From Diprion similis (Eukaryota > Arthropoda > Insecta > Hymenoptera > Diprionidae): DNA of 64,000 nucleotides. Below the pieces are notes generated by a model. It was given only the letters and a program-made list of their open reading frames with translations. It was not told the DNA's origin and ran no database searches. Where the stretch lies: NCBI RefSeq assembly GCF_021155765.1, contig NC_060105.1, positions 15,099,001-15,163,000 of the forward strand, written 5' to 3'. Positions 31,376 through 41,971 of this stretch are shown piece by piece (the first letter of the stretch is position 1; every line of letters starts with the position of its first letter). Made by a program: the position numbers and the translations under genes.

Positions 31376-34300
31376 TTTCTCTAGTTGGCCCCTTGACGGA
31401 ACTGTTTCCGATTAATTTTGATGGTAATCGATCTAGAATCGTTTGTCGGTGATTGGTGGATCATTCTCGCATAGTCAATTTGGATAGTTTCTGTAAAATC
31501 GTAGAAACAAAAATCTAATCTGGGTTGTCTATTGCTAATCGCTGCGTGGAAACCTACCATATGTGTTTATTTAAGTGTTAACTGGGTGAGTTTCTATGAA
31601 GTGATAATGTATGTTATTGGAAAAAAATTTCCGGGAAGTTTTTCTTGCATTTACAAAGAAAATATGAAAATTATTCAACCGATAATGGACCATCTGTGAC
31701 GTCGGAGCGGCACTCCACGAAAATTCCCCAAAACTGCCACTAGAGATTATCGCGGATGTTTAGCTAGACTTCACATCAGTTGTTGTGGGTCGCCAATATC
31801 GATTAATCACTGAAGTGAAATAGACAACTTGATCGAATTTGCGTAATTGGATATTAACGGAGAGTTGGAAATTGTTATAAATTATTAGAATCACATTTAC
31901 CTTACCTTTTATGAGACGGCTTCTTCCGGAACTGTGGTATAGGCGTGATGAAGGAACTTGTTTTAAATGAACACAGAATTTAGATTTGGAATTGGTTTAA
32001 AGTAGAATATATTTTGATTAAACACACAGAATAAGAATGAACAAATTTTAATAATATAAAATTGGATAATGAATCGGGCAGGGATTCGTTGTCAAAATGC
32101 AAATGCTAGAGGATTTCACCGCGAGGATCTACTGAGTAATTGTAGCTACTGGAGATAAAAACCAAGAGAGCGAATGGTCGCTGGGTGCTCGTATTTATTC
32201 AGAGCGGTAACGATAGGGGTGTGAAATCCTCTCCTCGAGCATTGCCCCACACAACGCATTTCTTCCCCTTATTCTAAGAATTAAAACTAGGCTGATATGC
32301 TATGCTATGGGATTTACTGGTGTTGGGTGCAAAGTTGGACTTTGGACTGTGCCCCCAACTCTTTGCTCCATACCCCCTCTCTAAGATTGAGAACTAGAGT
32401 GGTATTCGTTTTTTAGGATTTGAATTAGTGTATGTTATGGGTATGAGTTTCATGTATATGTGTGTTGGTGCAACGCGCTAGTGTATTCGTCGATAGGCGC
32501 GCGGTCCCTTGGTAGTTGTACTGACGGAGTAGGGGGTCTAACACAACTTTATGAGGTGGCCTTCGGGCGCGTAACGCGCGTATGCTCGAGATCGCCGCTT
32601 CCTAGGGTTGAATCCGTGTGAGCTTTACCTACATCATTATATTGGTTTTGATTTTATACAATGTCGGCGTTCTCGAGCGTACGGGGCGTTATATTACAAG
32701 CGTACTTTTATTTCTAGAACGTTCTAGTATGCTAGGGAATATAATGAAGGGTTATATAGAAGATAATTGATTAATTTGCTTGCTTAATGTTTAGCTGCGA
32801 TACAAGAGCGTTCTCTAATATAATATTTGATATATTTTATAGAAGATAATTAATCCTGGAACACTATTATACTTCGTCTCCAAAAATAATGTGGATGTTT
32901 TGATTTTGATGATTTAATAATAGTCTATTCATTATTATTTTCCTGAGTTACCTTTTGATTGCCTCGCCCTACAGAATCATCCCGTGAGTTAGTTTACCTT
33001 CGGTGATTTTGTTATTATGTTACTGATACACTCTCCAGGTGGCGTTCTGTACGGTTCTGCAATAGAGGTCTACGTTACCTCCAAAGTTTGGGCGCGTTGC
33101 CTACAATACGGCGTTTTGGAAGGGTATGTTGAATAATTTGTATTTGCGTATTTGGAGGTATCGCAGTCCCTGGCCTTTACAGGTTATTTCGCCAATGTTA
33201 TTAATTTTATATTATATTGATTATATATCTTCATGTTATAGTCTTATCTATCTCGTGGGCTGTAGGCTGTAGCGTAGGTTGCCTATAATGTGGCTCTAAA
33301 CTCCGTGTTTGCAACTAGGTATTGTATAATATTTCGATATAATGGTATTAGTAAATTGTGATAATAAAATAATAATATCATAGTCTCCCGTAATGTGAGG
33401 ATCTTGTAATATGGTTTCTGGACTCTTGATTAATGATAATGGTTGTTATGCCTCATCTGGGGGCTTTCAGATGGTTAAGCAGTTTCCTTGAATGACTTTC
33501 TTACAGAGTTCTCACATTCAGAGTTTTGGTTAGTTGGTAACTAATGTTAGGGAATAATCATAAACAATAAAACATACGGACGTTCCGGTCGTATGTTACA
33601 CATCAATAAGCGAAAAACGTATTTAGATCAAATTGCTTTGAAATAGTTCAAATATATTTTTATCGTGAAGCTAGGGGAAAAAATTCGCATAGGGAATTTT
33701 TTATAGTTAGCCCCTTGATGGAATTGTTTCCGATTAATTTTGATATTAATCGATCTAAAATCGTTTGTTGGTAATTGATGGATCATTCTCACATAGTAAA
33801 TTTGAACAATTTCTACAAAATCGTAGAAACAAAAATCTAATCCGGTTATCTATTGCTAATCGCTGCGTGGAAACCTACCATTATGGCGGCGAACAGAATC
33901 AATTTCTTAACGTCGCTCTACGGCCATGCTCTACGGTATCTCTACGGTATTCAAAATGATTCATAAGTGTGAGCTCGGAAAAAAATGTGATTCAAAAATT
34001 GAGGTTAAATAACCAACTAGTGGATAATCAACGCTCCGGTGAGATTACGACGGTAGGGTGGGTCAAATAAAATGACTATTTTTTTTCCCCTCGATATAAT
34101 GAAAAATTGATTGTATGGCATCTCAAAAAGGCTGTAACCGTCGAGGTTAGGAGAGTCTTTTTAGTACATTTCTGTAGAACTTTTGATGCTCTACAAAAAA
34201 GCTCTCTTGTATCTAATCGATAGAAGTAACCATTCAAAAGATAATCGCTGTTAAAGCTTGAGTTTCTTAGAGTTTGAGTTTCATCTAGTGTTCAAACTAG

Positions 34301-35098
34301 TATTCATGGTATAAATAATTGAAGAACTTTAAAACGATTATTTTTTGAACGGTTACTTCTATCGATTAGATACAAGAGAGCTTTTTTGTAGAGCATCAAA
34401 AGTTCTACAGAAATGTACTAAAAAGACTCTCCTAACCTCGACGGTTACAGCCTTTTTGAGATGCCATACAATCAATTTTTCATTATATCGCGGGGAAAAA
34501 AAATAGTCATTTCATTTGACCCACCCTACCGTCGTAATCTCACCGGAGCGTTGATTATCCACTAGTTGGTTATTTAACCTCAATTTTTGAGTCACATTTT
34601 TTTTCGAGCTCACACTTATGAATCATTTTGAATACCGTAGAGATACCGTAGAGCATGGCCGTAGAGCGACGTTAAGAAATTGATTCTGTTCGCCGCCATA
34701 ATGGTAGGTTTCCACGCAGCGATTAGCAATAGATAACCGGATTAGATTTTTGTTTCTACGATTTTGTAGAAATTGTTCAAATTTACTATGTGAGAATGAT
34801 CCATCAATTGCCAACAAACGATTTTAGATCGATTAATATCAAAATTAATCGGAAACAATTCCATCAAGGGGCTAACTATAAAAAATTCCCTATGCGAATT
34901 TTTTCCCCTAGCTTCTGGATAAAAATATATTTGAACTATTTCAAAGCAATTTCATCTAAATACGTTTTTCGCTTATTGATGATCCATTATCGGTTGAATA
35001 ATTTTCATATTTTCTTTGTAAATGCCAGAAAAACTCCCCGAAAAATTCTTTCCAATAACATACATTATCACTTCATAGAAACTCACCCAGTTAACACC
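31376..35098. mobile_element. Large foldback palindrome, 3.5 kb
   Basis: The right arm (about 34336-35098) is the reverse complement of 31576-31694 plus 33601-34242, once the solo LTR between them is removed. The central spacer is about 34243-34335. Arm identity is very high; matching frames at 33765-33959 (+) and 34623-34817 (-) differ at one start residue. About 185 bp of the arm (31376-31562) also appears as an extra, more diverged direct copy at the left. No coding sequence. No target duplication was recognised. Confidence 0.8.
31695..33600 (+). mobile_element. Solo LTR of family L, copy C
   Basis: 1906 bp from TGTGACGTCGGAGCGGC to CCGGTCGTATGTTACA. It is flanked by CATC on both sides (31691-31694, 33601-33604), a 4-bp duplication. 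The insertion cleanly splits the left arm of the foldback palindrome, whose right arm lacks it. There is no internal region, so the copy is a solo LTR, presumably from recombination of a full element. The superfamily is unproven; a 4-bp duplication fits Gypsy. Confidence 0.88.
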
Positions 35099-35600
35099 TC
35101 AGATCCGTATGGTCATACAAAAGAATAATTGTTTTATTCATATAATGGCACTTTGACAATAGCTTATTAAACTGTACACTTAACTTAGTACCTCACTTTA
35201 CTTTAACTTGACACTAAGCACTCAGAATAAATATATTTCCAGTACTTGTGTTCATACAAAACTTAATATCATTGATAATTGAAAATTTTACAAACTATGC
35301 ATTTCAGAACCATTCTCAAATTTGGTTACTAACGCGATTGTCAATGTTTCATTAATAGTGCACGCTTTGGAGCGCTTCCTGCTTCATTCTTGTAGCTCTA
35401 AGGCCTTACTACATGAGCACATCGGGCACTACACCCTTACCGTACTGCTTGGTACAGCTCTGACGTAGTCACGTGGCTGATTTGAACTGACCAATCACAT
35501 TTTGTAAGAGAGAGATAGGTTCTCATGCTACTATATCTATCCTTGGTAACATCGCCACTTATGGGCCAGGATAGGACAGGCTCCCTCCATCTACTATATG
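35099..35600. other. Unassigned AT-rich DNA
   Basis: No frame or repeat partner seen. The composition turns GC-richer from about 35380 toward the DIRS gag. Confidence 0.3.
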
Positions 35601-35604
35601 CTCT

Positions 35605-36600
35605 AAGGGAGGTTCCCGCTCGCGTTCTCGTCGTCGCTCTCCCTCGCGCGACCTCTTGCGTTCACGTTCTCGTCAGCGCTCTCACCCGCGCGACAGCATG
35701 AGTTCACGTTCTTGCGTCCGCTCCCGCTCTCAGTCAAACGAGGCAATCCAGACGCAAGCGAAAAATACGACTTCAGCGGAGAATCATAACCTCACCAGAA
35801 GTCTACAAAAAAGCCAATAGAAGACGCGAGCGGCCAGGCCACTCAGTCGGTAAAGGAGAACGTGACGCTGGGCGAAGACATGTTACTCGTTATTGGCAAA
35901 CGGCTACGGTCGGACAAAAAATTAACAGAGCCCGTGCACAAGGACATACAAATTCGCTGGGAGGAAATATACAAGGATGGTTTGCCAAAGACATAAAAGC
36001 AGATTTACTAAGCAAACATCCCCAACCGGCCAATGTCGCATTTCTAGAAGCGCCAAAACTCAACTTAGAGTGGAAGGCTTCCGTGCATGAATCGGTTGCC
36101 AACCGAGATAATCGGCTTGTTGAAAAACAGGAGAAGGTTGCAGTTTGCTTATCAGTATTGGGTTCGATCCTATCTCAACTTTGAATAAAGAAGAGGTGAA
36201 ATCGAATGAGTTAATCGAAAAAATAAGCGACAGCTGCAGAATCCTCGTCGATTTACAAAGAGACGAAACCCTAACACGACGATCACTGATTATGTCCAAC
36301 ATCCAGGCTTCGTTGAAGGAAACGCTCAAGACTGCGGAAGTAGATGAATTTCTTTTCGGTAAGCAACTCGAAGAGCAAGTGAAAGCGGCAAAATTACTCG
36401 AGAAATCAACCAAAGAATTAAAATTGCCGGAAAAGACTGCTATCAAACACGTGTCAAAAAACACAAAGGGCCCGCTTAAACAGACGAACAGGAAATACGT
36501 GCAATCACGACCACCACAGAGAAAGTCGTGGGGCGGGCAATACAAGCCGTGGCGGCCCTCTCCCCGCGGGTCGTACTCGGCGAGCAACAGAGCACACAAG
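35605..36600 (+). pseudogene. DIRS Gag, frameshifted
   Basis: An Arg/Ser-repeat start (SRSRSRRRSPSRDLLRSRSR near 35620) is followed by KADLLSKHPQPANVAFLEAP and NRDNRLVEKQEKV (35990-36130) in one frame. After a shift near 36170, EVKSNELIEKISDSCRILVD and EFLFGKQLEEQVKAAKLLEK run to the insertion. This arrangement is seen in Gags of DIRS/PAT-like elements of animals. Several stops occur between 35810 and 35950. Confidence 0.65.
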
Positions 36601-36636
36601 TGTAGAGGTCCATTCAAGTAAAGAGTGTTTTATTGC

Positions 36637-37557
36637 TTAAGGCTCGTGGCCAGTCTTCCGAGCGTACAAGGATATATATTCGCCTCCGTTATCACAGCAT
36701 AGAGCTGACAAACTGGTATCGAATTGTGCAGTCACCATGGCCTCACAATTTTTAAAACATTCGAAAACCTCGCTTTTATGTCTTGATAGATAGACAATAG
36801 TAAAATGTATGTAGTCATCTGTAAAGGTCACAAAGTATTTTTGTTTGTCGTAGGTTAATGGATTTATCGGACCACAGATATCAGTGTGTACAAGTTCTAG
36901 TGCTCTTTTGGTCTGATAATTTGTACTTTTGTTGAAAGGTAATTTAGTTATCTTGCACTGTGTACATATTTCACAAGACTTATCGTCCACTTCTATGATA
37001 TCTAGTCCTTTTACCATATTATTATTTGATAACTTTTTCAGATATCTTTGACCAATATGACCTAGACGCTTATGCCATACCTCAGCAAGTTCTGTACTTT
37101 TGCAAATGTTAACTTCTACTTCCTTTAATATTTCAAATTCTATTTCGTATAGATTATTTACTCTTTTTCCATATGCTATTGGCTTAGAGCCCCTTTTAAT
37201 TATTGCTCTGTCGTTTTCAAAGATAATTTTTAATCCTGATTGTACTAAACGCTGAACTGAGAGTAGATTATGTCTTAAATCTTTAATATATAATATATCT
37301 TTGATATCTGCACTTTTGAATTTCTTATCTACATTTAGTCTTACTTTAATATTTCCTACTTTATTTGTACTTAGGTATTCTTTCGATTTCGCTACACAGA
37401 CCTTTATAGGCTTTTGCAGCTCTCGCACATCTGATAGATATTGTAGATCGTTGACCATGTGATCCGTAGCTGCTGAATCAATGTACCATTTCATACCGCT
37501 GCCAGGCTTTGGATGATTAGCTTGCGTTGTTGTTGGGACTTGAGTCAGGAAAGCCAC
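36637..37557 (-). pseudogene. Copia protease and partial integrase
   Basis: A 306-codon minus frame. It contains the copia protease start (KWYIDSAATDHMVNDLQYLS), the integrase zinc region (VWHKRLGHIGQRYLKKL, then CEICTQCKITKLPF), the first core Asp (ELVHTDICGPINPL) and the second (LSALCCDNGGEY). The frame then passes directly into inverted LTR sequence and stops, so the third catalytic residue, RT and RNase H are missing. A zinc knuckle (CHNCGKFGHQRGEC) lies upstream near 37660 in another frame. Confidence 0.85.
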
Positions 37558-37821
37558 GTATTCTTCATCGTCGTCATCATCGGAGGTGTCAGAATTTCCC
37601 AGGTCCGTGTGGTTTGCTTGTCTTCGGAATCTGCATTCCCCTCTTTGATGCCCAAACTTTCCACAGTTGTGACATCTATAGGCAGGAGTTCGCCATTGAT
37701 TTGAGTTTGATTTGTCGTCGTTTTTTGGTGCGTATGGTTTCTTCTGATAGCCCTTTTTTTACTTACTAAAGAAGGCTGCAGATGAGTCAGTTGAACTCGT
37801 CTCTTCGGTTTGATTTTTTTT

Positions 37822-38376
37822 CTACATTTCCTGGTCCAGAAGTTTTCCTTTCACAAATTCCAGAGTTAGCTTCTCGGGATCCAGTGTCTCGAGTGCAGTG
37901 ACGATTGAATCGTAAGATTTCGGAAGGGTGAGCAGAAGATGGCATACAATGTCGACTTCTTTGATTTTTGCTCCTACGGATTTGAGCTCTCTTACAGTTT
38001 CATCGAAGTTGATAAAATGTTTTTCAAAAGATTCATCCTCTTTCAACTTCATTGTGAGCAGTTTTCTTCGTAGGTAGAGTTGACTCGCAATTCCTTTTCG
38101 TTGAAAGACTGCTTCTAGCGCTCGCCACATTTGAACCGCGGTTCTCTTTTCTTTTACGTGTTGAAGTTGCGAGTTTGAGATGCATTGTATAATCAGCGAC
38201 TTACATTTCTTATCGTTTTTTAGGAAGGCATCGTCTGGAGCTTCACGTTCCTCTTCAATGCATTTTTTTACTTCCTGTTGGTCAAGGATGATTTCCATCC
38301 TGAATTTCCAGTGGTCGTATCCATTTCCATCAAACTGATGTATTCCGAACTTTTCAGTCGTGTATTTTTCCGCCAT
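37822..38376 (-). pseudogene. Copia Gag of the inverted-end unit
   Basis: 184 codons, UBN2-type Gag: FDGNGYDHWKFRMEIILDQQ near the N-terminus, then KLLTMKLKEDESFEKHFINF and LLLTLPKSYDSIVTALETL. The ATG at 38376 lies about 120 bp inside the primer site. The frame ends before the zinc knuckle, and a frameshift separates it from the protease part. Confidence 0.8.
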
Positions 38377-38509
38377 CTTTCCAGCGTGTGTCGCGTGTTC
38401 TTGGCGTGTTTTATTTTTCTTTTTTTTTTGTTGTTGTTGCTCGCTATTTGTAATTACTTTTCTTCCTCTTTACTTTGAGTCTTTTATTTGCACTCCTGGG
38501 CCCATAACC

Positions 38510-38617
38510 TGTAGAGGTCCGTTCAAGTAAAGAGTGTTTTATATACCCTTGTACGCTCGGAAGACTGGCCACGAGCCTTAAGCAATAAAACACTCTTTAC
38601 TTGAACGGGCCTCTACA
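38510..38617 (-). repeat. Copia LTR with palindromic ends
   Basis: 108 bp. The LTR starts TGTAGAGG(C/T)CCGTTCAAG and ends in nearly the reverse complement of its own start, so about 33 bp at each end can pair. A TATATAAAAC motif lies inside. Confidence 0.85.
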
Positions 38618-38622
38618 ACAAG

Positions 38623-40271
38623 AAACGCAATTAGAGGAGGTGAGTATTTTGGCTGGTAGACTGAAGCATTTTACCGAAAACTGGAGAAAAATCACATTCG
38701 ATGGGTTTATTCTAAATACCATCACAGGGTTTAAAATACCATTCAAAACAGAAATTCGCCAAAATCAACAACCTTGCGAACCTTCGTGGTCGAATAACGA
38801 AATTGAAGCCATAACGGAACAAATAAATAAATTATTGCAAAAAGGGGCAATTCGTAAATACGACGCTAAAAACGGACAATTTAGATCGAGAATTTTCTTA
38901 ACGCCTAAACCTGATGGCTCCAATCGTCTAATATTAAATCTTAAACCTCTTAATGAGTTTATAGACACAGCGCATTTTAAGATGGAAGATGGCAGGACGG
39001 CACAGAGGCTTATGTATCGCGGATGCTACATGGTTACGATAGACCTTAAAGACGCGTACTACCTCGTGCCTATTACGAATGAACATAGAAAATACTTACG
39101 ATTTCTGTTTCAAGGTCAACTTTTTGAGTTCACGGTTTTACCATTTGGCTTAAACTGCGCGCCGTAAATTTTTACAAAAATAATGAGACCTATTGTCACA
39201 CTTCTAAGAAAAAGAGGGCTCATGTCCGTTATCTATCTCGACGATATGTTACTATTTGATAGCTCGGCCGCAAATTGTTTGAACAACGCCGAGCAAACAA
39301 TATCAATTTTAGAAAGTCTGGGCTTCGTTATTAATTATGAAAAGAGCGAGTTATCCCCATCTCAAAAATGCACATTTCTAGGCTTGTGTCTGAATTCCGA
39401 AAAAATGCAAATCGAATTGCCTACGGATAAACGAGCAAATATATCAAAACTAATTCGTAAATATCAAAAGGTGAGAAGATGTAAAATTAGGGAATTTGCT
39501 TCATTTATTGGATCTCTTGGCTTTTGTTGCCAAGCAGCGATATATGGTTGGGTATATTTAAAAAATTTTGAGAGAGAGAAAGTTATAGCATTAGAGAAGT
39601 GTCATGACAATTACGAAGCCGTTATCAAAATAAACCCCAAGTTAGACGCTGATTTCGAATGTTGCCAAAAAGAAAGAATCCACGGTTTTTGGTCTCAAGA
39701 GGAACGTAAATACCACATAAATTACCTAGAGTTACTTGCAGCCTTTTTCGCGCTAAAAAGTTTTGCCAAACACTTGAGCGACTGCAATATCTTGTTAAGG
39801 ATTGATAATACAACAGCAATGTCATACATCAATCATATGGGTGGTATGGGTAGTAAGAAATTAAGCGAAGCTGCGAAAAAGATGTGGATATGGTGCGAAC
39901 GCCGCAACATTTGGCTCTTCGCATCGTATATTCAATCTAAAAATAACTCTGAGGCAGATTTTGAATCTATACGATTGGAACCTGAAACGGAATACACACT
40001 ATCAGAAAAAGCCTTTCAAAGAATTCGAAAAGTATTGGGCAATCCGGATATAGATTTATTCGCTAGTCGAATTACCAAAAAATGTAACACTTACATTTCA
40101 TGGAAAAAATATCCGGGGTCGATCGCAGTCGACGCATTTACGGTCGACTGGGCGCGTTACTTCTTTTATGCATTTCCTCCTTTTTCGGTGATTATCAAAG
40201 TATTGAGAAAAATTGAGCAAGAAAATTCACGGGGAATTCTAGTAGTGCCAGACTGGCCGTCGCAAGCCTGA
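38623..40271 (+). pseudogene. DIRS reverse transcriptase / RNase H
   Basis: RT blocks are clear: IFLTPKPDGSNRLILNLKPL, YMVTIDLKDAYYLVPI, FEFTVLPFGLNCAP, then YLDDMLLF after one in-frame TAA at 39165-39167 (the frame is otherwise the same). The RNase H part has INYLELLAAFFALKSFA and LRIDNTTAMSYINHMGG. The C-terminal segment (PDIDLFASRITKKCNTYISW, then YFFYAFPPFSVIIKVLRKI) is characteristic of DIRS-type Pol. The stop in RT makes this copy non-functional as read. Confidence 0.88.
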
Positions 40272-40366
40272 TATCCGTTATTTATGAGCATGACAGAATC
40301 GAAACCTTCAAGATTTAAGCCAGACATTAAATTACTGCGTTCCTCTAACAGGGAACCCCATCCATT

Positions 40367-41354
40367 GTGGCCACAGTTGTCACTGCTAGCAGGGGTTTTA
40401 TCAAAAAGGCGCTAGCGAAGGGAGGAATGTCTGAAAAAGCAGCAACAATCGCCTTGGCTTCAGTCACCGAATCAACGCTAAGGCAGTACGAATGTCCAAT
40501 TAAAAAGTGGCGTCAGTTTTGTGTTCGAAAAAATTTTGACCGCTTAACGATAAACCTCACAGAACTTCAGGACTTCCTCGCCGAAGAATTTCTCAACGGA
40601 GCATCGTATACAACGATTAACTGTTATAGATCGGCTCTGTCATTCATATTTGGCCCGAGCATCGCAGAGGATCCAGGGATCAAAAGGATATGTAAAGGCG
40701 CTTACAAGCTTCGCCCACAATTGCCCAAGTCTAATGCCACATGGAACCCGAAAGTTGTACTTCAACTTCTCGCCACGTGGACACCCAACAACAATATCAC
40801 GCTAGAACAACTCTCTATTAAACTAGCGGCGCTGCTAGCTTTAGTGACAGGTCATAGAATACAAACATTGTCGTTGATTAACATTAATGAGATAGCTATA
40901 TCAAAAGAAAAAATAGAAATTAAGATATCTGCTCAAATTAAAACCTTTGGGCCAAGGAGGAAACAGCCTGTACTCATCCTGCCGTTTTTCGAGAAAAAAG
41001 AGATCTGCACTGCTCAAACACTACTTGACTACTTAAAATCGACCCAAGGAATTCGCGGAGATACCGAAACCCTATTTATATCATTCAAAAGACCGCATAA
41101 GGCAGTGGGCACGCAGACTCTTAAGTAAATGGATCAAAAAAGTTTTGAAAGAGAGCGGGATCGATACTGACTGTTTTGGTGCATACAGCGTCCGCCACGC
41201 CTCGACATCTGCGGCAAAGCGCGAAGATGTCAATATAGACACGATCAGGGCAACGGCGGGCTGGACTAAAGAGTCCAAGACCTTCGCGAGGTTTTATGAT
41301 TTCAATATCGTAGAAGAAAAAACGGCATTTGCCGAGGCCATATTAAATTTATAA
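40367..41354 (+). pseudogene. DIRS tyrosine recombinase, frameshifted
   Basis: A SAM-like N-terminal domain (STLRQYECPIKKWRQFCVRK, YTTINCYRSALSFIF) is followed by the catalytic part: first Arg in LVTGHRIQTLSLI, then AYSVRHASTSAAKR, AGWTKESKTF and the nucleophile Tyr in ARFYDFNIV. It would insert the circular DNA copy without target duplication. A one-base shift near 41120 splits it into two frames (40367-41128, about 41125-41354). Confidence 0.88.
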
Positions 41355-41419
41355 GAGGGCTGTAACGTCAATATCATTATGTTAAACACTGGTTAAAACT
41401 TTTTCTTTTCTAACTGTAG

Positions 41420-41447
41420 AAAAAAAAAAAAAAAAAAAAAAAAAAAA
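41420..41447. repeat. Poly-A run, 28 nt
   Basis: It follows the DIRS recombinase by about 65 bp and precedes a short (TA) run at 41459-41470. It may be a simple microsatellite. Confidence 0.9.
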
Positions 41448-41606
41448 CGAAAAATGCATATATATATATCTCGTTCACGCCAGGAGTTAACCGAGACAAA
41501 TCTTCGATTTGAGCGTGAAATATAATAATTGGAGCAGTATGTGAGTGGTGTCGTAACGTAACTTTAAACATCTACCAAGTGATCTCGAGGAAAAGGCACG
41601 AAATAC

Positions 41607-41971
41607 AATTAAGCGATTAAACGAGCTTACCTGTAAGTGAAGTTCAATCGTAATTGTATGTAGGGCCTCTTCCGAAGAGATCAGCCCCCCCCCCCCCCCC
41701 CCCCCCCCCCGTAAAATACAATTTTCCTTTCTTCCCATAGCTGAGTAAGATCAGCCCCATACACGTTACGACAGACTTAGAATAATGAGACTAGTATCCG
41801 AGAGTGGCCGCCGCGAGGGCGCAGAGGAGCCACCGTCTCGGCTTTTTAACTTTGAATTGGTGGTAATATCGGCACAGAATGGAGGACTACCAAGTGATCT
41901 CTTCGGAAGGGGCCCTACATACAATTACGATTGAACTTCACTTACAGGTAAGCTCGTTTAATCGCTTAATT
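41607..41971. repeat. Inverted repeat around a poly-C tract
   Basis: Arms of about 76 bp (41607-41682 and 41896-41971) are near-perfect reverse complements (for example AAGCGATTAAACGAGCTTAC and GTAAGCTCGTTTAATCGCTT). Between them lie 26 consecutive C (41685-41710) and about 185 bp of other sequence. It may be a foldback MITE or the terminal hairpin of the DIRS element. Confidence 0.75.

Larger units (their letters stand above)
36601..38617 (-). mobile_element. Copia-derived unit with inverted LTR ends
   Basis: The right end is a 108-bp copia LTR (38510-38617) read on the minus strand, followed by the copia primer site at 38496-38509. The left end (36601-36678) is the same LTR sequence in the opposite orientation, so the ends form a terminal inverted repeat of about 78 bp. 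The whole unit is flanked by ACAAG on both sides (36596-36600, 38618-38622), showing that it integrated in this form. Inside are copia gag and part of pol on the minus strand. Pol stops within integrase, just after the second core Asp, where it joins the inverted LTR. Confidence 0.88.
35605..41354 (+). mobile_element. DIRS-type tyrosine-recombinase retroelement, decayed and interrupted
   Basis: The gene order gag, RT/RNase H, tyrosine recombinase on the plus strand, with no integrase and no LTRs, defines the DIRS order. Gag is split by a copia unit inserted at 36601-38617 (target repeat ACAAG). RT has a nonsense codon and the recombinase a frameshift. The terminal repeats that DIRS elements need were not identified with confidence, so the outer limits are those of the coding remains. 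Confidence 0.85.

Noticed and set aside
33765..34817. Two nearly identical 64-codon frames on opposite strands
   Set aside because: They are the two arms of the foldback palindrome. No domain, and the duplication explains the conservation.
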